DNA of 64,000 bases from Lentibacter sp. (GCA_016744435.1 JADGEJ010000010.1:1-64000), one strand, 5' to 3'; shown: positions 1 through 8,309, counted from the stretch's first letter. Numbers and translations: made by a program. Notes: generated from the sequence alone by a model not told the origin.

Positions 1-694
1 CCCACTCGTGTGCAAACAGCTTGCCCGTCCGGCCCACGCCGCATTGCACCTCATCCAAGACAAGCAGCGCGCCCGTACTGTCACAAAGCTCGCGAATGGC
101 CTTCATGTCGGCGTCGGGCAAGACTTGTATGCCGCCCTCGCCCTGAACAGGCTCAAGCATCACAGCCGCTGTGTTCTCGCTCACCGCCTCTCGCAGCGCG
201 ACAATGTCACCCCACTCAAGGTGCGTAAACCCGCCGAGCAGAGGCCCGAAACCTTTGGTCATCTTTTCGCTGCCCGCCGCCGCGATGCCCGCGGATGAGC
301 GGCCATGAAACGAGCCTGTAAACGTGATGATCTCAACGCGGTCTTCAGCGCCCTTCTCATACCAATACTTGCGCGCCATTTTCACGGCCAGCTCGCAAGC
401 CTCGGTGCCTGAGTTGGTAAAAAACACAGTGTCGGCAAAAGTCAGATCAACCAACTTGTCGGCCAAGGCCTGCTGCTGCGGTATCTGGTAAAGGTTGGAC
501 ACATGCCAAAGCTGCCCCGCCTGATCCGTCAACGCCTGCGTCAACTCAGGGTGCGCATGGCCAAGCACGTTCACGGCGATGCCTGAACCCATGTCAAGAA
601 AACGTCGCCCGTCTGCTTCCTCAAGCCAGCAGCCTTCGCCTTTGACAAAGCTCAAAGGGGCGCGGTTATAAGTCGGCAAAATAGAAGAGATCAT
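1..694 (-). CDS. argD: Acetylornithine aminotransferase (partial, C-terminus outside the window)
   Basis: PLP-dependent class-III aminotransferase. It should convert N-acetylglutamate semialdehyde and glutamate to N-acetylornithine in arginine synthesis, and may also act on succinyldiaminopimelate. About 231 codons are visible. They read MISSILPTYNRAPL, then FVKGEGCWLEEADGRRFLD, a GTEACE segment in the cofactor-binding region, the SFHGRS motif, and LVLDEVQ with the Asp that contacts the pyridine nitrogen. The PLP lysine lies beyond the window edge. Two in-frame ATGs exist, at 703 and 694. The AAGG at about 704-707 is nine bases from the 694 ATG and abuts the 703 ATG, so I chose 694. The gene is divergent from the EamA exporter. 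Related succinylornithine and ornithine aminotransferases cannot be excluded from this portion alone. Confidence 0.88.
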   Translation of the reverse strand, partial: MISSILPTYNRAPLSFVKGEGCWLEEADGRRFLDMGSGIAVNVLGHAHPELTQALTDQAGQLWHVSNLYQIPQQQALADKLVDLTFADTVFFTNSGTEACELAVKMARKYWYEKGAEDRVEIITFTGSFHGRSSAGIAAAGSEKMTKGFGPLLGGFTHLEWGDIVALREAVSENTAAVMLEPVQGEGGIQVLPDADMKAIRELCDSTGALLVLDEVQCGVGRTGKLFAHEW

Positions 695-833
695 GGCGAT
701 CATCCTTTTTCAAAAGAAGCCCGATTGGTGCCTCACAGGGCTGGGCTAGTCAACATTTTTGAGGAGAGTTTCAGCGCGCAAATGCGCCAAATAGTGTGCA
801 AACGGCGAGGTTAGCCTCGTCGGCGTCGGTTCA

Positions 834-845
834 TTTCATATGAAA
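834..845. promoter_or_regulatory. Perfect 12-bp palindrome between divergent argD and EamA genes
   Basis: TTTCATATGAAA is a perfect inverted repeat lying between the two divergent starts at 694 and 941. A second small inverted repeat, CGAGG-TTAG-CCTCG, sits at 806-819. Position suggests an operator serving one or both genes, but no family of regulator is recognisable. The rest of the 695-940 gap shows nothing else. Confidence 0.22.
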
Positions 846-940
846 GCGTGTTGCACATGCGCCTTGCCTAGCCGACACGCCGCCGCTTGAAAAGCCAAAA
901 AGTGCTTGCAGTGACACGCGGCTGCTGTAAGCGCGGCTCT

Positions 941-1825
941 ATGAGCACACCGCCCGAGCACAACCCGCGCCTCGCAATCGCGTTGATGATCACCGCCACG
1001 GTGTTTATCGCCACGTCAACGCTGATGGCCAAGCTCGCCTCCGATCCGCGTTTTGGCACGCCGCTCAACCCGCTCCAGATCAGCCATGGCCGCTTCATCT
1101 TCGCCTTCGCGCTGATCAGCTCGGCGTTCATCGCCCTGCGCGGGCGCATCAGTAAGCCGAACCTCAAGATGCACACATTGCGCTCGGCCCTTGGTTGGGG
1201 TGGCGTCACGCTGATGTTCACAGCTGTCGCCTACATTCCGATGGCCGACGCGACCGCGATCAGCTTTCTCAACCCTGTCTTCGCGATGGTTTTGGCGGTT
1301 CCGCTCTTGGGCGAAAAGGTAGGCCGCATCCGCTGGGGTGCAGCCGCAATCGCCTTCATAGGCGCGCTTATCCTTCTACGCCCCTCGCCTCAGAGCTTTG
1401 AGTTCGGTGCGCTATTTGCCCTCGCCGCCGCCGTGTTTCTGGGGGCCGAGATCATTGTCATCAAACGCCTCTCAGCCCTCGAAGGCCCGCTGCAAATCCT
1501 GCTCGTCAACAATGCCATCGGCCTCACCCTCTCGTCGCTCGCGGTTATCGCAGTCTGGCAGCCGCCCACTCTGGCGCAATGGGGCATCCTTGCTGGCGTC
1601 GGCTTTTCCATGGCCATCGCGCAAACTTTCTTCATCAACGCCGTCAAGCGCGCCGAGGCAAGCTTCATCGCCCCCTTCTCGTTTTTCACCCTCGTTTTTG
1701 CAGCCGGATTTGACGCCGCAATCTTCTCCAAATGGCCCGATGCAATCACGCTTTTGGGCGCAGCCATCATCCTCACAGGGGCTGGCATATTGGCATGGCG
1801 TCAAGGCCAGATAAAACAAGGCTAA
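941..1825 (+). CDS. EamA-family (DMT) membrane exporter
   Basis: Inner-membrane transporter of the drug/metabolite superfamily, about 294 residues. It shows the typical two EamA repeats, with roughly ten hydrophobic segments such as LAIALMITATVFIATSTLMA near the N-terminus and AITLLGAAIILTGAGILAW near the end. The repeat hallmark WGAAAIAFIGALILLRP falls in the middle, followed by the second EamA unit (FGALFALAAAVFLGAEIIV). Substrate is unknown; relatives export amino acids, purines or other small metabolites. The frame stays open upstream through TTG and GTG codons, but MSTPPEHNPRL at 941 is the natural N-terminus just before the first membrane segment. No strong ribosome-binding site is visible. 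It stands alone, divergent from argD. Confidence 0.8.
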   Translation: MSTPPEHNPRLAIALMITATVFIATSTLMAKLASDPRFGTPLNPLQISHGRFIFAFALISSAFIALRGRISKPNLKMHTLRSALGWGGVTLMFTAVAYIPMADATAISFLNPVFAMVLAVPLLGEKVGRIRWGAAAIAFIGALILLRPSPQSFEFGALFALAAAVFLGAEIIVIKRLSALEGPLQILLVNNAIGLTLSSLAVIAVWQPPTLAQWGILAGVGFSMAIAQTFFINAVKRAEASFIAPFSFFTLVFAAGFDAAIFSKWPDAITLLGAAIILTGAGILAWRQGQIKQG

Positions 1826-1933
1826 GCCTTACCAGCAGGTCTTGTATCTGCCCGCGCAATGCTTAGTATAGGGAACTGACAAAATTTGAGGCCGCCGCAC
1901 CGCGCGCAGCCCCCGCAAAATCAAGGATATCTC

Positions 1934-2512
1934 ATGGCCTGGACCGACGATCGCGTTGAACTGCTCAAAAAGATGTGGGGCGAAGGCCAATCAGCCTCCC
2001 AGATCGCCAAAGAACTGGGTGGCGTTACACGCAACGCCGTGATCGGCAAAGTGCACCGCTTGGGCCTGTCCAACCGCACCACGACTGGCGCCAAAGCCGA
2101 GGCAAAAACAGCCGCACCAAAAAAGCCTGCAAAGCCTAAGGCAGCGCCCAAAAAAGCGCCCAAACCCGAGATGAAAACAGAGTCCGCCTCGCCGCCCCCA
2201 CTGCCAAAGCCGATCCCGATGTCGGCGGCGCGCAAAGCGATCATCCCGGCTGGCCAGCCCCTACCGCCACAGCCATCAAACAACGAGATCAGCGCCGAAG
2301 CCCTCGCCAAAGTGAACGCGGTCGAGAAGAAAGCCAAGAAGATTTCGCTGATGGAGCTGACCGAGCGCACCTGCAAATGGCCCGTTGGTGACCCCGCGAC
2401 AGAAGATTTCTGGTTCTGCGGCCTGCCAACTCAAGCAGGCAAGCCCTACTGCGAAGCCCACGTCGGCGTGGCCTTCCAGCCGATGTCGTCGCGCCGCGAC
2501 CGCAAGCGCTAG
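1934..2512 (+). CDS. gcrA: GcrA cell-cycle regulator
   Basis: Alphaproteobacterial transcription factor that binds sigma70-RNA polymerase and, in Caulobacter, activates promoters carrying CcrM-methylated GANTC sites. The N-terminal 45 residues match the family closely: MAWTDDRVELLKKMW, then GQSASQIAKEL and RNAVIGKVHRLGL, the DNA-binding helices. A long Ala/Lys/Pro-rich linker follows (about residues 55-120). The conserved C-terminal RTCKWPVGDP...FWFCGLP segment with paired cysteines (about 150-180) is thought to contact sigma70. AAGGA at 1923-1927 sits six bases before the ATG, which rules out longer starts. At 192 residues it is of usual family size. It is followed by an intergenic GC-hairpin repeat. 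Confidence 0.95.
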   Translation: MAWTDDRVELLKKMWGEGQSASQIAKELGGVTRNAVIGKVHRLGLSNRTTTGAKAEAKTAAPKKPAKPKAAPKKAPKPEMKTESASPPPLPKPIPMSAARKAIIPAGQPLPPQPSNNEISAEALAKVNAVEKKAKKISLMELTERTCKWPVGDPATEDFWFCGLPTQAGKPYCEAHVGVAFQPMSSRRDRKR

Positions 2513-2518
2513 ACTGTA

Positions 2519-2571
2519 GCTTTTTCTTTCCCCAAATATCCTGGGGGGAGCGCGAGGGGGGCAAAGCCCCC
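2519..2571 (-). repeat. Intergenic GC-hairpin plus GGATATTT..GGAAAGAAAAA element, copy 1
   Basis: Read on the minus strand, a GGGGGC-TTT-GCCCCC hairpin (2557-2571) is followed by a C-run and then AGGATATTTGGGGAAAGAAA. The element near 50.7 kb has the same order and nearly the same bases, and 5.43 kb holds a partial copy. It sits just after the gcrA stop and may act as a terminator, but it recurs as a module, so I call it a repeat. Confidence 0.6.
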
Positions 2572-2669
2572 TTCGCTTACCGTATCCTGCCTTGCAGGGC
2601 GCAACTCTAAACGATTGACAGTTCAAAACCCACGCTCCAACCATAGGCAAACGCCTCCGGAGCCGAGCC

Positions 2670-4703
2670 ATGTCAAACGATCCTCTCCTCCAGCCTTATC
2701 AGCTCAAACACCTCACCCTGCGCAATCGCATCATGACGACAGCGCATGAGCCCGCCTACCCAGAAGATGGCATGCCAAAGGCGCGTTACGCTGCCTATCA
2801 CGCCGAACGCGCCAAGGCCGGTGTCGCTCTGGCGATGACGGCTGGCTCCGCGACGGTCTCACGCGACAGCCCGCCAGTGTTTAACAACATCCTCGCCTAT
2901 AAAGACGAGGTCGTACCGCACATCCAAAACCTGACTGATGCCTGCCACGAACACGGTTGCGCGGTGATGATCCAACTTACACACCTTGGCCGCCGCACCA
3001 CTTGGAATAAGGGCGACTGGCTCCCAAGTGTTTCGTCCTCACGTCACCGCGAGCCAGCCCACCGTGCCTTTCCCAAGCTCGCCGAAGACTGGGACATCGC
3101 CCGCATCACCTCCGACTTCGCCGATGCGGCCGAGCGCATGCAGGCGGGCGGCATGGACGGCATCGAGCTGCAAGTCTACGGCCACCTGCTCGATCAGTTC
3201 TGGTCACCGCTCACCAACGACCTGACAGGCGACTACTCCGCTGAAACGCTCGACAATCGCCTGCGTTTCCCGCTCGAAGTCACGAAAGCAATCCGCGCGC
3301 GTGTCGGCGACGACTTCATCCTCGGGTTCCGCTACACCGCCGATGAGGCCGAGGCTGGTGGCATCACCTCCGAAGAAGGCATCACCATCTCAAAGCGCCT
3401 CGCCGACACCGGCCAGATCGACTTCCTCAACGTCATCCGTGGCCGTATCCACACCGACCCCGCGATGACCGATGTCATCCCCGTCCAAGGCATGCCCGCC
3501 GCGCCCCACCTCGACTTCGCCGGGCAAGTTCGCGCGGCCACAGGCCTGCCCACCTTCCACGCCTCGCGCATCCCCGATGTTGCCACAGCCCGCCACGCCA
3601 TCCGCGACGGTCTGCTCGACATGGTCGGAATGACACGCGCCCACATGGCCGACCCGCACATCGTGCAAAAAATCACCGAGGGCCGCGAGGATGACATCCG
3701 CCCCTGCGTCGGCGCGACCTACTGCCTTGATCGCATCTACCAAGCTGGCGAGGCCCTCTGCATCCACAACCCCGCAACAGGCCGCGAACAGAGCATGCCA
3801 CACACGATCGCCCCTGCGACAACGCCAAAGAAAGTCGTCATCGTCGGCGCGGGCCCCGCAGGGCTTGAGGCCGCGCGCGTCGCTTCTGAGCGCGGCCATA
3901 CCGTCACCGTGTTTGAGGCCGCGCCTGACGCGGGCGGCCAGATCCGCCTCACGGCCCAAAGCCCGCGCCGCCGCGAGATGATCGGCATCATCGACTGGCG
4001 CATGGCGCAGTGTGCGGCGCGCGACGTCACCTTCCACTTCAACACCTACGCTGACGCGGCCGACGTCTTGGCCCTCAGCCCCGACGTGGTGATCATCGCC
4101 ACGGGCGGTTTGCCCTCAACCCACCTGTTCGAGCAAAAGCGCGAGGCCGACCACGTCATCACGGCTTGGGACATAATCTCCGGTGACATCCTGCCTGCCG
4201 AGCACATCCTGATCTACGATGAAGCAGGCGACCATGCCGCGCTCCAAGCCGCTGAGCTGGCCAGCGCGCAAGGCTGCAAAGTCGAGCTGATGACGCCCGA
4301 CCGCACGCTCTCGCCTGATGTCATGGCGATGAACCTCACCCCCTATATGCGCGCCCTGCAAGACAATGACGTGACATTCACCCTCGCCCGCCGCCTCACC
4401 AATGTGCACAAATCCGGCAACAAGCTCACCGCCCGGATCGGCACAGACTACTCCGATCACAGCATTGAGGCGCACTACGACCAGATCGTGCTCAACTATG
4501 GCACCTTGCCCAACGACGCGCTCTACCACGCCCTCAAACCGCAAAGCGCCAACAAGGGTGCGGTTGACTACGGCGCTCTGCTCAAGGGCCGCCCGCAACC
4601 CACATCAAAGGGCTTCCAGCTTTTCCGCATCGGTGACGCTGTCTCATCCCGCAACACCCACGCCGCGATCTACGACGCCCTACGCCTCATGAAGGATATC
4701 TGA
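2670..4703 (+). CDS. FMN/FeS-dependent NADH:flavin oxidoreductase, N-methyl amino acid demethylase type (DgcA/StcD-like)
   Basis: Two-part flavoenzyme of the 2,4-dienoyl-CoA reductase/trimethylamine dehydrogenase family, 677 residues. Residues 1-340 form an Old Yellow Enzyme-type FMN barrel, and a GAGPAGLEAA dinucleotide-binding motif at about 393 starts the FAD/NAD half. The sequence style (RIMTTAHEPAYPEDG, CVGATYCLDRIY, CIHNPATGRE) resembles N-methylproline/stachydrine and dimethylglycine demethylases more than fatty-acid FadH. The cluster motif has Cys346, Cys352 and Cys364, but the second cysteine expected in trimethylamine dehydrogenase spacing is Ala349. A ProC-like gene follows two bases after the stop codon end, which supports a role with proline-like betaines. 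The exact substrate is inferred, not shown. Confidence 0.72.
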   Translation: MSNDPLLQPYQLKHLTLRNRIMTTAHEPAYPEDGMPKARYAAYHAERAKAGVALAMTAGSATVSRDSPPVFNNILAYKDEVVPHIQNLTDACHEHGCAVMIQLTHLGRRTTWNKGDWLPSVSSSRHREPAHRAFPKLAEDWDIARITSDFADAAERMQAGGMDGIELQVYGHLLDQFWSPLTNDLTGDYSAETLDNRLRFPLEVTKAIRARVGDDFILGFRYTADEAEAGGITSEEGITISKRLADTGQIDFLNVIRGRIHTDPAMTDVIPVQGMPAAPHLDFAGQVRAATGLPTFHASRIPDVATARHAIRDGLLDMVGMTRAHMADPHIVQKITEGREDDIRPCVGATYCLDRIYQAGEALCIHNPATGREQSMPHTIAPATTPKKVVIVGAGPAGLEAARVASERGHTVTVFEAAPDAGGQIRLTAQSPRRREMIGIIDWRMAQCAARDVTFHFNTYADAADVLALSPDVVIIATGGLPSTHLFEQKREADHVITAWDIISGDILPAEHILIYDEAGDHAALQAAELASAQGCKVELMTPDRTLSPDVMAMNLTPYMRALQDNDVTFTLARRLTNVHKSGNKLTARIGTDYSDHSIEAHYDQIVLNYGTLPNDALYHALKPQSANKGAVDYGALLKGRPQPTSKGFQLFRIGDAVSSRNTHAAIYDALRLMKDI

Positions 4704-4704
4704 C

Positions 4705-5421
4705 ATGAACCTCGGATTTCTCGGAACCGGAACCATCGCCACTGCGGTGGTCCATGCCCTCGCACCCGAAGGCCACAACATCTTGGTCTCCGAGCGCTCT
4801 GCCGCCAACGCAAGCGCCCTTGAAAGCGCCTATGAAAACGTGACCACCGGCACCAACGCTGAAGTCACAACCGCCTCCGATGTGCTGTTTCTCGGCCTTA
4901 TGCCCAACCAAACCGCACCCGCCCTCGCAGGGCTCCCGTTCCGCGCCGATCAACGCGTGATCTCCTTCATCGCCGACATCTCGCTGACAGAAATCGCCAG
5001 CCTCACAGCCCCCGCCAAGGTCGAAACGCTCGTGCTTCCCTTTCCCGCCATAGCAAAGGGCCGCTCCCCTCTCATAGCTTTCCCGCAATCACAACTGGCT
5101 GACAATCTCTTTCAAAACCATGACGTTTTCAACATGACATCCGAGACCGAGTTCAAAGCCTTCCTCTCAGCCCAAGCCGTGCTCTCGCCCGTCGCGCAAA
5201 TGCTCGCCGAAGCCACTGGTTGGGCCGCCACAAAAGGCGCTGACACCGCCAAGGCAGAAGCCTTCTTGCGTAGTCTCGTCGCCTCGAACCTTACCGCAGG
5301 CGCGCTGACCCCCTTGCTCAAATCCCTCAGCACGACAGGCGGTTACAACGCCCGCCTCCGGCAACACCTTGAAGACAACAGCAGCTACAAAACCCTGCGT
5401 GAAGGCCTAGACCAACTCTAG
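4705..5421 (+). CDS. ProC-like NAD(P)-binding reductase (pyrroline-5-carboxylate reductase family)
   Basis: The 238-residue protein begins MNLGFLGTGTIATAVVHAL, a classic GxGxxA/G Rossmann start seen in pyrroline-5-carboxylate reductase and related NADP-F420 oxidoreductase folds. The C-terminal half is helical, with LTAGALTPLLKSL and GGYNARLRQHLE, as in the ProC dimerisation domain. It starts right after the demethylase-like gene, so the two are almost certainly co-transcribed and translationally linked. Shorter and less conserved than housekeeping ProC (about 270 residues), it may reduce a cyclic imine produced in N-methylproline or hydroxyproline-betaine breakdown. That pairing is inference. 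It could also be a stand-alone paralogue of ProC. Confidence 0.68.
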   Translation: MNLGFLGTGTIATAVVHALAPEGHNILVSERSAANASALESAYENVTTGTNAEVTTASDVLFLGLMPNQTAPALAGLPFRADQRVISFIADISLTEIASLTAPAKVETLVLPFPAIAKGRSPLIAFPQSQLADNLFQNHDVFNMTSETEFKAFLSAQAVLSPVAQMLAEATGWAATKGADTAKAEAFLRSLVASNLTAGALTPLLKSLSTTGGYNARLRQHLEDNSSYKTLREGLDQL

Positions 5422-5429
5422 GCTCCTGA

Positions 5430-5462
5430 CCCCAGGCTTTTTCTTCGTAAAAATACTCAAAT
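5430..5462 (-). repeat. Partial copy of the GAGTATTT..GAAGAAAAAG intergenic element
   Basis: On the minus strand this reads GAGTATTTTTACGAAGAAAA followed by AGCCTGGGG. It resembles the GGATATTTnnGGAAAGAAAAA core found at 2.5 and 50.7 kb but lacks their GGGGGC hairpin. It fills the gap between two convergent genes. Confidence 0.4.
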
Positions 5463-5481
5463 CCAACAGCCGCAAACAGGC

Positions 5482-6099
5482 TCAACGCCGCCGCAGAGCC
5501 ACGCGCCTGAACACAGTCGCCACCATCAAGCGCAAGTCGTAACAAACCGAGCGGTTCGCAGCGTAGATCAAATCAAGCCGCGCCTTTTGGGGCACGCAAC
5601 GCCGCACATAAACAGCCTCAGTTTCCTCCGCCGTTTGGCACCCAACCAACAACGCCTCTTCCCGTTTGTGAAACGCCAGCGTCGCCAGCCCCGTCACCCC
5701 GGGGCGTGACTTCAAAACTTCGCCGTATAGCTCAGGGTACATCTCCACATAGCGCCGCAGCGGTGGCCTCGGGCCGACAAAGCTAATGTCGCCGCGCAGA
5801 ATATTCCAAAGCTGCGGCACTTCGTCGAGACGGGTGCGTCGCAGCAGGCGTCCAATACGCGTCACACGGCCCGCCTTGTCGCCGCCCGAAACGCCCTCGT
5901 TCGCCGCCGCCGCGCTCATGGTGCGAAACTTCCACAAATCAAACGGCTCGCCCGGTGCGCGCATCCGCTCGGCCACGTAAAACACCGGAGCGCCATCACT
6001 CAGCCAGATAGCCAGCGCGATGCCCAAAACAACAGGCCAGAGCACCGCCGCCAAAAGCAGCGCCAGCACCACATCCATGAACCGTTTGCTAAGGGTCAT
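5482..6099 (-). CDS. Undecaprenyl-phosphate sugar phosphotransferase (bacterial sugar transferase)
   Basis: Initiating glycosyltransferase of the monotopic phosphoglycosyl transferase family (WcaJ/PglC catalytic domain). It would transfer a sugar-1-phosphate to undecaprenyl phosphate at the inner membrane. Seen: KRFMDVVLALLLAAVLWPVV (membrane re-entrant helix at the N-terminus), FDLWKFRTM, then RLDEVPQLWNILRGD and SFVGPRPPL, which carry the family's catalytic Asp-Glu/basic motifs. At 205 residues it has only the catalytic domain, without the extra membrane helices of full WcaJ. The ATG at 6099 overlaps the stop of the epimerase gene as ATGA, so I prefer it to the upstream ATG at 6123. Likely job: starting a capsule, exopolysaccharide or glycan chain with the two neighbouring genes. 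Confidence 0.88.
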   Translation of the reverse strand: MTLSKRFMDVVLALLLAAVLWPVVLGIALAIWLSDGAPVFYVAERMRAPGEPFDLWKFRTMSAAAANEGVSGGDKAGRVTRIGRLLRRTRLDEVPQLWNILRGDISFVGPRPPLRRYVEMYPELYGEVLKSRPGVTGLATLAFHKREEALLVGCQTAEETEAVYVRRCVPQKARLDLIYAANRSVCYDLRLMVATVFRRVALRRR

Positions 6100-6893
6100 G
6101 CCCAGCCTCCATAGCGCCGCCAACTGTCAACCAGATGCGCCGCATCGCCGGCATGCGCGGGCAGCGTTACCAACTTGTCTTGCAGGCTTGTGTCCAGCTC
6201 ATAGCTGCGCACATCCTTTGGCCCTGCGTCTTCCCAATCAAACGCGCGCCCTGCGGCTTCAACAATCTCTGCGACGCTGACAGGCGCGCCTGCCGCCACG
6301 TTCATCACCGGTGGCAAAGCCTCGGCGCGCGCGCAAACAAGTGCTTCGATCACCTGCGCCAATTCCGGTATCGCCACATAGCTGCGCAGCGGCCCTGTGC
6401 CGTCAGCAAAGCGTTTCACGGTGATCGGTGCATCTGAGCTGAGCGCTTTGAACAGGCTCTCGGCACCAGCAAGGTTCGCAACCCGCAGAATGCAGTTCTG
6501 TGGGGGTGCCGGCATCTGAGCAAGATGCGCCTCCATGGCGCATTTTGCAAGTCCGTATGCCCCTTCTGGCTCGGTGAGCGACGCCTCAGTCAGCGGGGCG
6601 TCAGACGGGGAATAAACCGCCGCGCTTGAGAGGTGTACAACCAGCCGCGCGCCGCTGCTCTGCGCCAGCGTCACCGCGCGCTCCGCAAGCGTAACATTCT
6701 CTGACATGTCGCGCGCCGAGCCCGGAGTAACCCCCCACAAAGCGACGACAGCCTCAAACGGCCCAAGCGCTGCACGCTCTTCATGCGGTGTCGCCCAGAC
6801 TTGCTCAAAACGTGTCGAGGGATGCGCATACCAAAAGGCCTGCAGAGCACGCCCTGCTTTGCCATTGGCTCCTAAGAAAAGCACTGGTTTCAA
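6096..6893 (-). CDS. NAD-dependent epimerase/dehydratase family protein
   Basis: Short-chain dehydrogenase-type enzyme of 265 residues. FLGANGKAGRALQAF is the GxxGxxG nucleotide-binding turn, VHLSSAAVY supplies the catalytic serine region, and YGLAK is the YxxxK catalytic pair. The layout fits nucleotide-sugar epimerases, dehydratases and reductases such as those that supply deoxy or epimerised sugars. It is coupled by a four-base overlap to the sugar transferase downstream, so it probably prepares the first sugar donor for that enzyme. At 265 residues it is shorter than GalE (about 340), closer to RmlD-type reductases. The specific substrate cannot be read from sequence. Confidence 0.8.
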   Translation of the reverse strand: MKPVLFLGANGKAGRALQAFWYAHPSTRFEQVWATPHEERAALGPFEAVVALWGVTPGSARDMSENVTLAERAVTLAQSSGARLVVHLSSAAVYSPSDAPLTEASLTEPEGAYGLAKCAMEAHLAQMPAPPQNCILRVANLAGAESLFKALSSDAPITVKRFADGTGPLRSYVAIPELAQVIEALVCARAEALPPVMNVAAGAPVSVAEIVEAAGRAFDWEDAGPKDVRSYELDTSLQDKLVTLPAHAGDAAHLVDSWRRYGGWA

Positions 6894-6990
6894 ACTTTAT
6901 TCTCCAGAACCGAATCAAGGCCCTTTCTAGCACCGCATCTAGCGTGTAAACAGTATCATATATCTATTTATAGTTTCCCGGGGGGGTGCT

Positions 6991-8088
6991 GTGCGCTATT
7001 TTACCAGACTATTTCTGGCCATTTCTTTGATCCTGCTCGCCGCTTGCACAATGCCGCGTGGCGCAGCCATCGTTTCAGAAATTGTTAAAGAGAAAGAATC
7101 AGATACGCCGACAATTCAGGTTGTCGAAGTGACACGTGACAGGCTCCCATCTCTGGCAAAATGGCCTACAACAGGCTGGCACGGGCACTACCATTGGCTC
7201 AAGGCAAGCCGCGGCCCCGCAAGCAATGTGATTCGGTCTGGCGACACGGTTGATCTCATCATTTGGGACAGTGACGAGAATTCCCTGCTCACATCCGCTG
7301 GTCAGAAGTCGACAGAGATGCGCGGCCTCAATGTTTCATCTTCCGGCACGATCTTTGTGCCCTACCTTGAAGATGTTGTCGTACGCGGCCAGACACCCAA
7401 CGATGCGCGCCGCAATATCCAAAACAGGCTGGCGCAGATTTCGCCCTCAGCGCAGGTGCAGCTACTCCTGACCGCGGGTCAGCAGAACTCGGTTGATCTG
7501 GTCACAGGCGTGCCCAAGCCCGGCTCCTACCCGCTGCCAAGCCGCAATACTTCAATCCTCAGCCTGATCTCTCTGGGCGGCGGGATTGACACCAAGCTGC
7601 GCAACCCGCTAGTGCGGCTTATCCGCGGCAGCAAGACATACGGCATCCGCGCTGACGATCTGTTCGCGAACCAGTCAAAAAACGTGATCCTGCGCGGCAA
7701 TGACAAAGTCATGGTGCTTGAAGACGAGCGTTACTTCACCGCTCTCGGCGCGACGGGCAATGAAGAGATTGTCCATTTTGACAAAGAGCACATCACCACG
7801 ATCGAGGCGCTTTCAATGCTCGGCGGGCTGAACGACAGCACCGCCAACCTCAAAGGCGTTCTGATCTTGCGCGAGTTTCCCGCCAAAGCGGTCGGCATGG
7901 GGGATCTGAACCCGAACATGCAGCAAGTGGTGTTTGTCTTTGACCTCACCAATGCTGACGGGCTCTTTGCCGCGCGCAGCTTTGAGGTGCAACCAAACGA
8001 CACAGTGCTTGCCACAGAGTCAGCCGTCAACGGTGTGCGCAAAGTGCTCTCGCTGATCGGTTCGGCCTTCGGCTTAGCCAAGATCTAA
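6991..8088 (+). CDS. Polysaccharide export outer-membrane lipoprotein (Wza-like)
   Basis: Outer-membrane export channel subunit for capsule or exopolysaccharide. The signal peptide ends in LILLAAC, so Cys19 should be lipidated. A Poly_export domain follows (about residues 75-165: VIRSGDTVDLIIWDSDENS to PSAQVQLLL). SLBB-type repeats come next (VTGVPKPGSYPLPS and a second from about 245, FTALGATGNEEIVHFD). The start codon is GTG, with a G-run just upstream. The 5' end and the promoter region (about 6930-7140) are visibly AT-richer than the rest: 24 of 60 bases are G or C in the line starting 7081. It is divergent from the epimerase/sugar transferase pair. No Wzc co-polymerase or Wzy/Wzx gene is present here. 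Confidence 0.88.
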   Translation: MRYFTRLFLAISLILLAACTMPRGAAIVSEIVKEKESDTPTIQVVEVTRDRLPSLAKWPTTGWHGHYHWLKASRGPASNVIRSGDTVDLIIWDSDENSLLTSAGQKSTEMRGLNVSSSGTIFVPYLEDVVVRGQTPNDARRNIQNRLAQISPSAQVQLLLTAGQQNSVDLVTGVPKPGSYPLPSRNTSILSLISLGGGIDTKLRNPLVRLIRGSKTYGIRADDLFANQSKNVILRGNDKVMVLEDERYFTALGATGNEEIVHFDKEHITTIEALSMLGGLNDSTANLKGVLILREFPAKAVGMGDLNPNMQQVVFVFDLTNADGLFAARSFEVQPNDTVLATESAVNGVRKVLSLIGSAFGLAKI

Positions 8089-8102
8089 GCTAAAAGGTGA
8101 GG

Positions 8103-8309
8103 TCAGCCGACGCGGGTGCCATTGGGCACTGCGCGCTCGGGCTGTGCCAGAACCGGGGTGATCTTGTCGGCATAGCCGATATCAAACAGCGCTTGCTGCC
8201 CGACAACCTCGCTTGGGTTGTCGCGCTCTTGCTTCGTTCCGACACGAATATCAAGCGCACCCAAGGCAGTAAACTCGGCTAAGCCTTTAGACGGCGCAAC
8301 ACCTATGCG
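8103..8309 (-). pseudogene. Open reading frame without a good start, possible gene remnant
   Basis: Directly after the trhO stop codon (TAG) and in the same frame, 69 codons stay open on the minus strand to a TGA at 8103-8105. The translation includes LGALDIRVGTKQERDNP and GYADKITPVLAQPERAVP, with GC-rich third positions as in real genes. There is no ATG or GTG; one TTG is available but has no ribosome-binding site. I do not recognise the protein. It may be the tail of a deleted gene, a read-through extension of trhO, or chance. Apart from this, 8089-8309 holds nothing visible. Confidence 0.25.

Noticed and set aside
8097-8282. 61-codon plus-strand frame between the Wza-like gene and trhO
   Set aside because: No ribosome-binding site or recognisable sequence; the opposite frame looks more like coding sequence.
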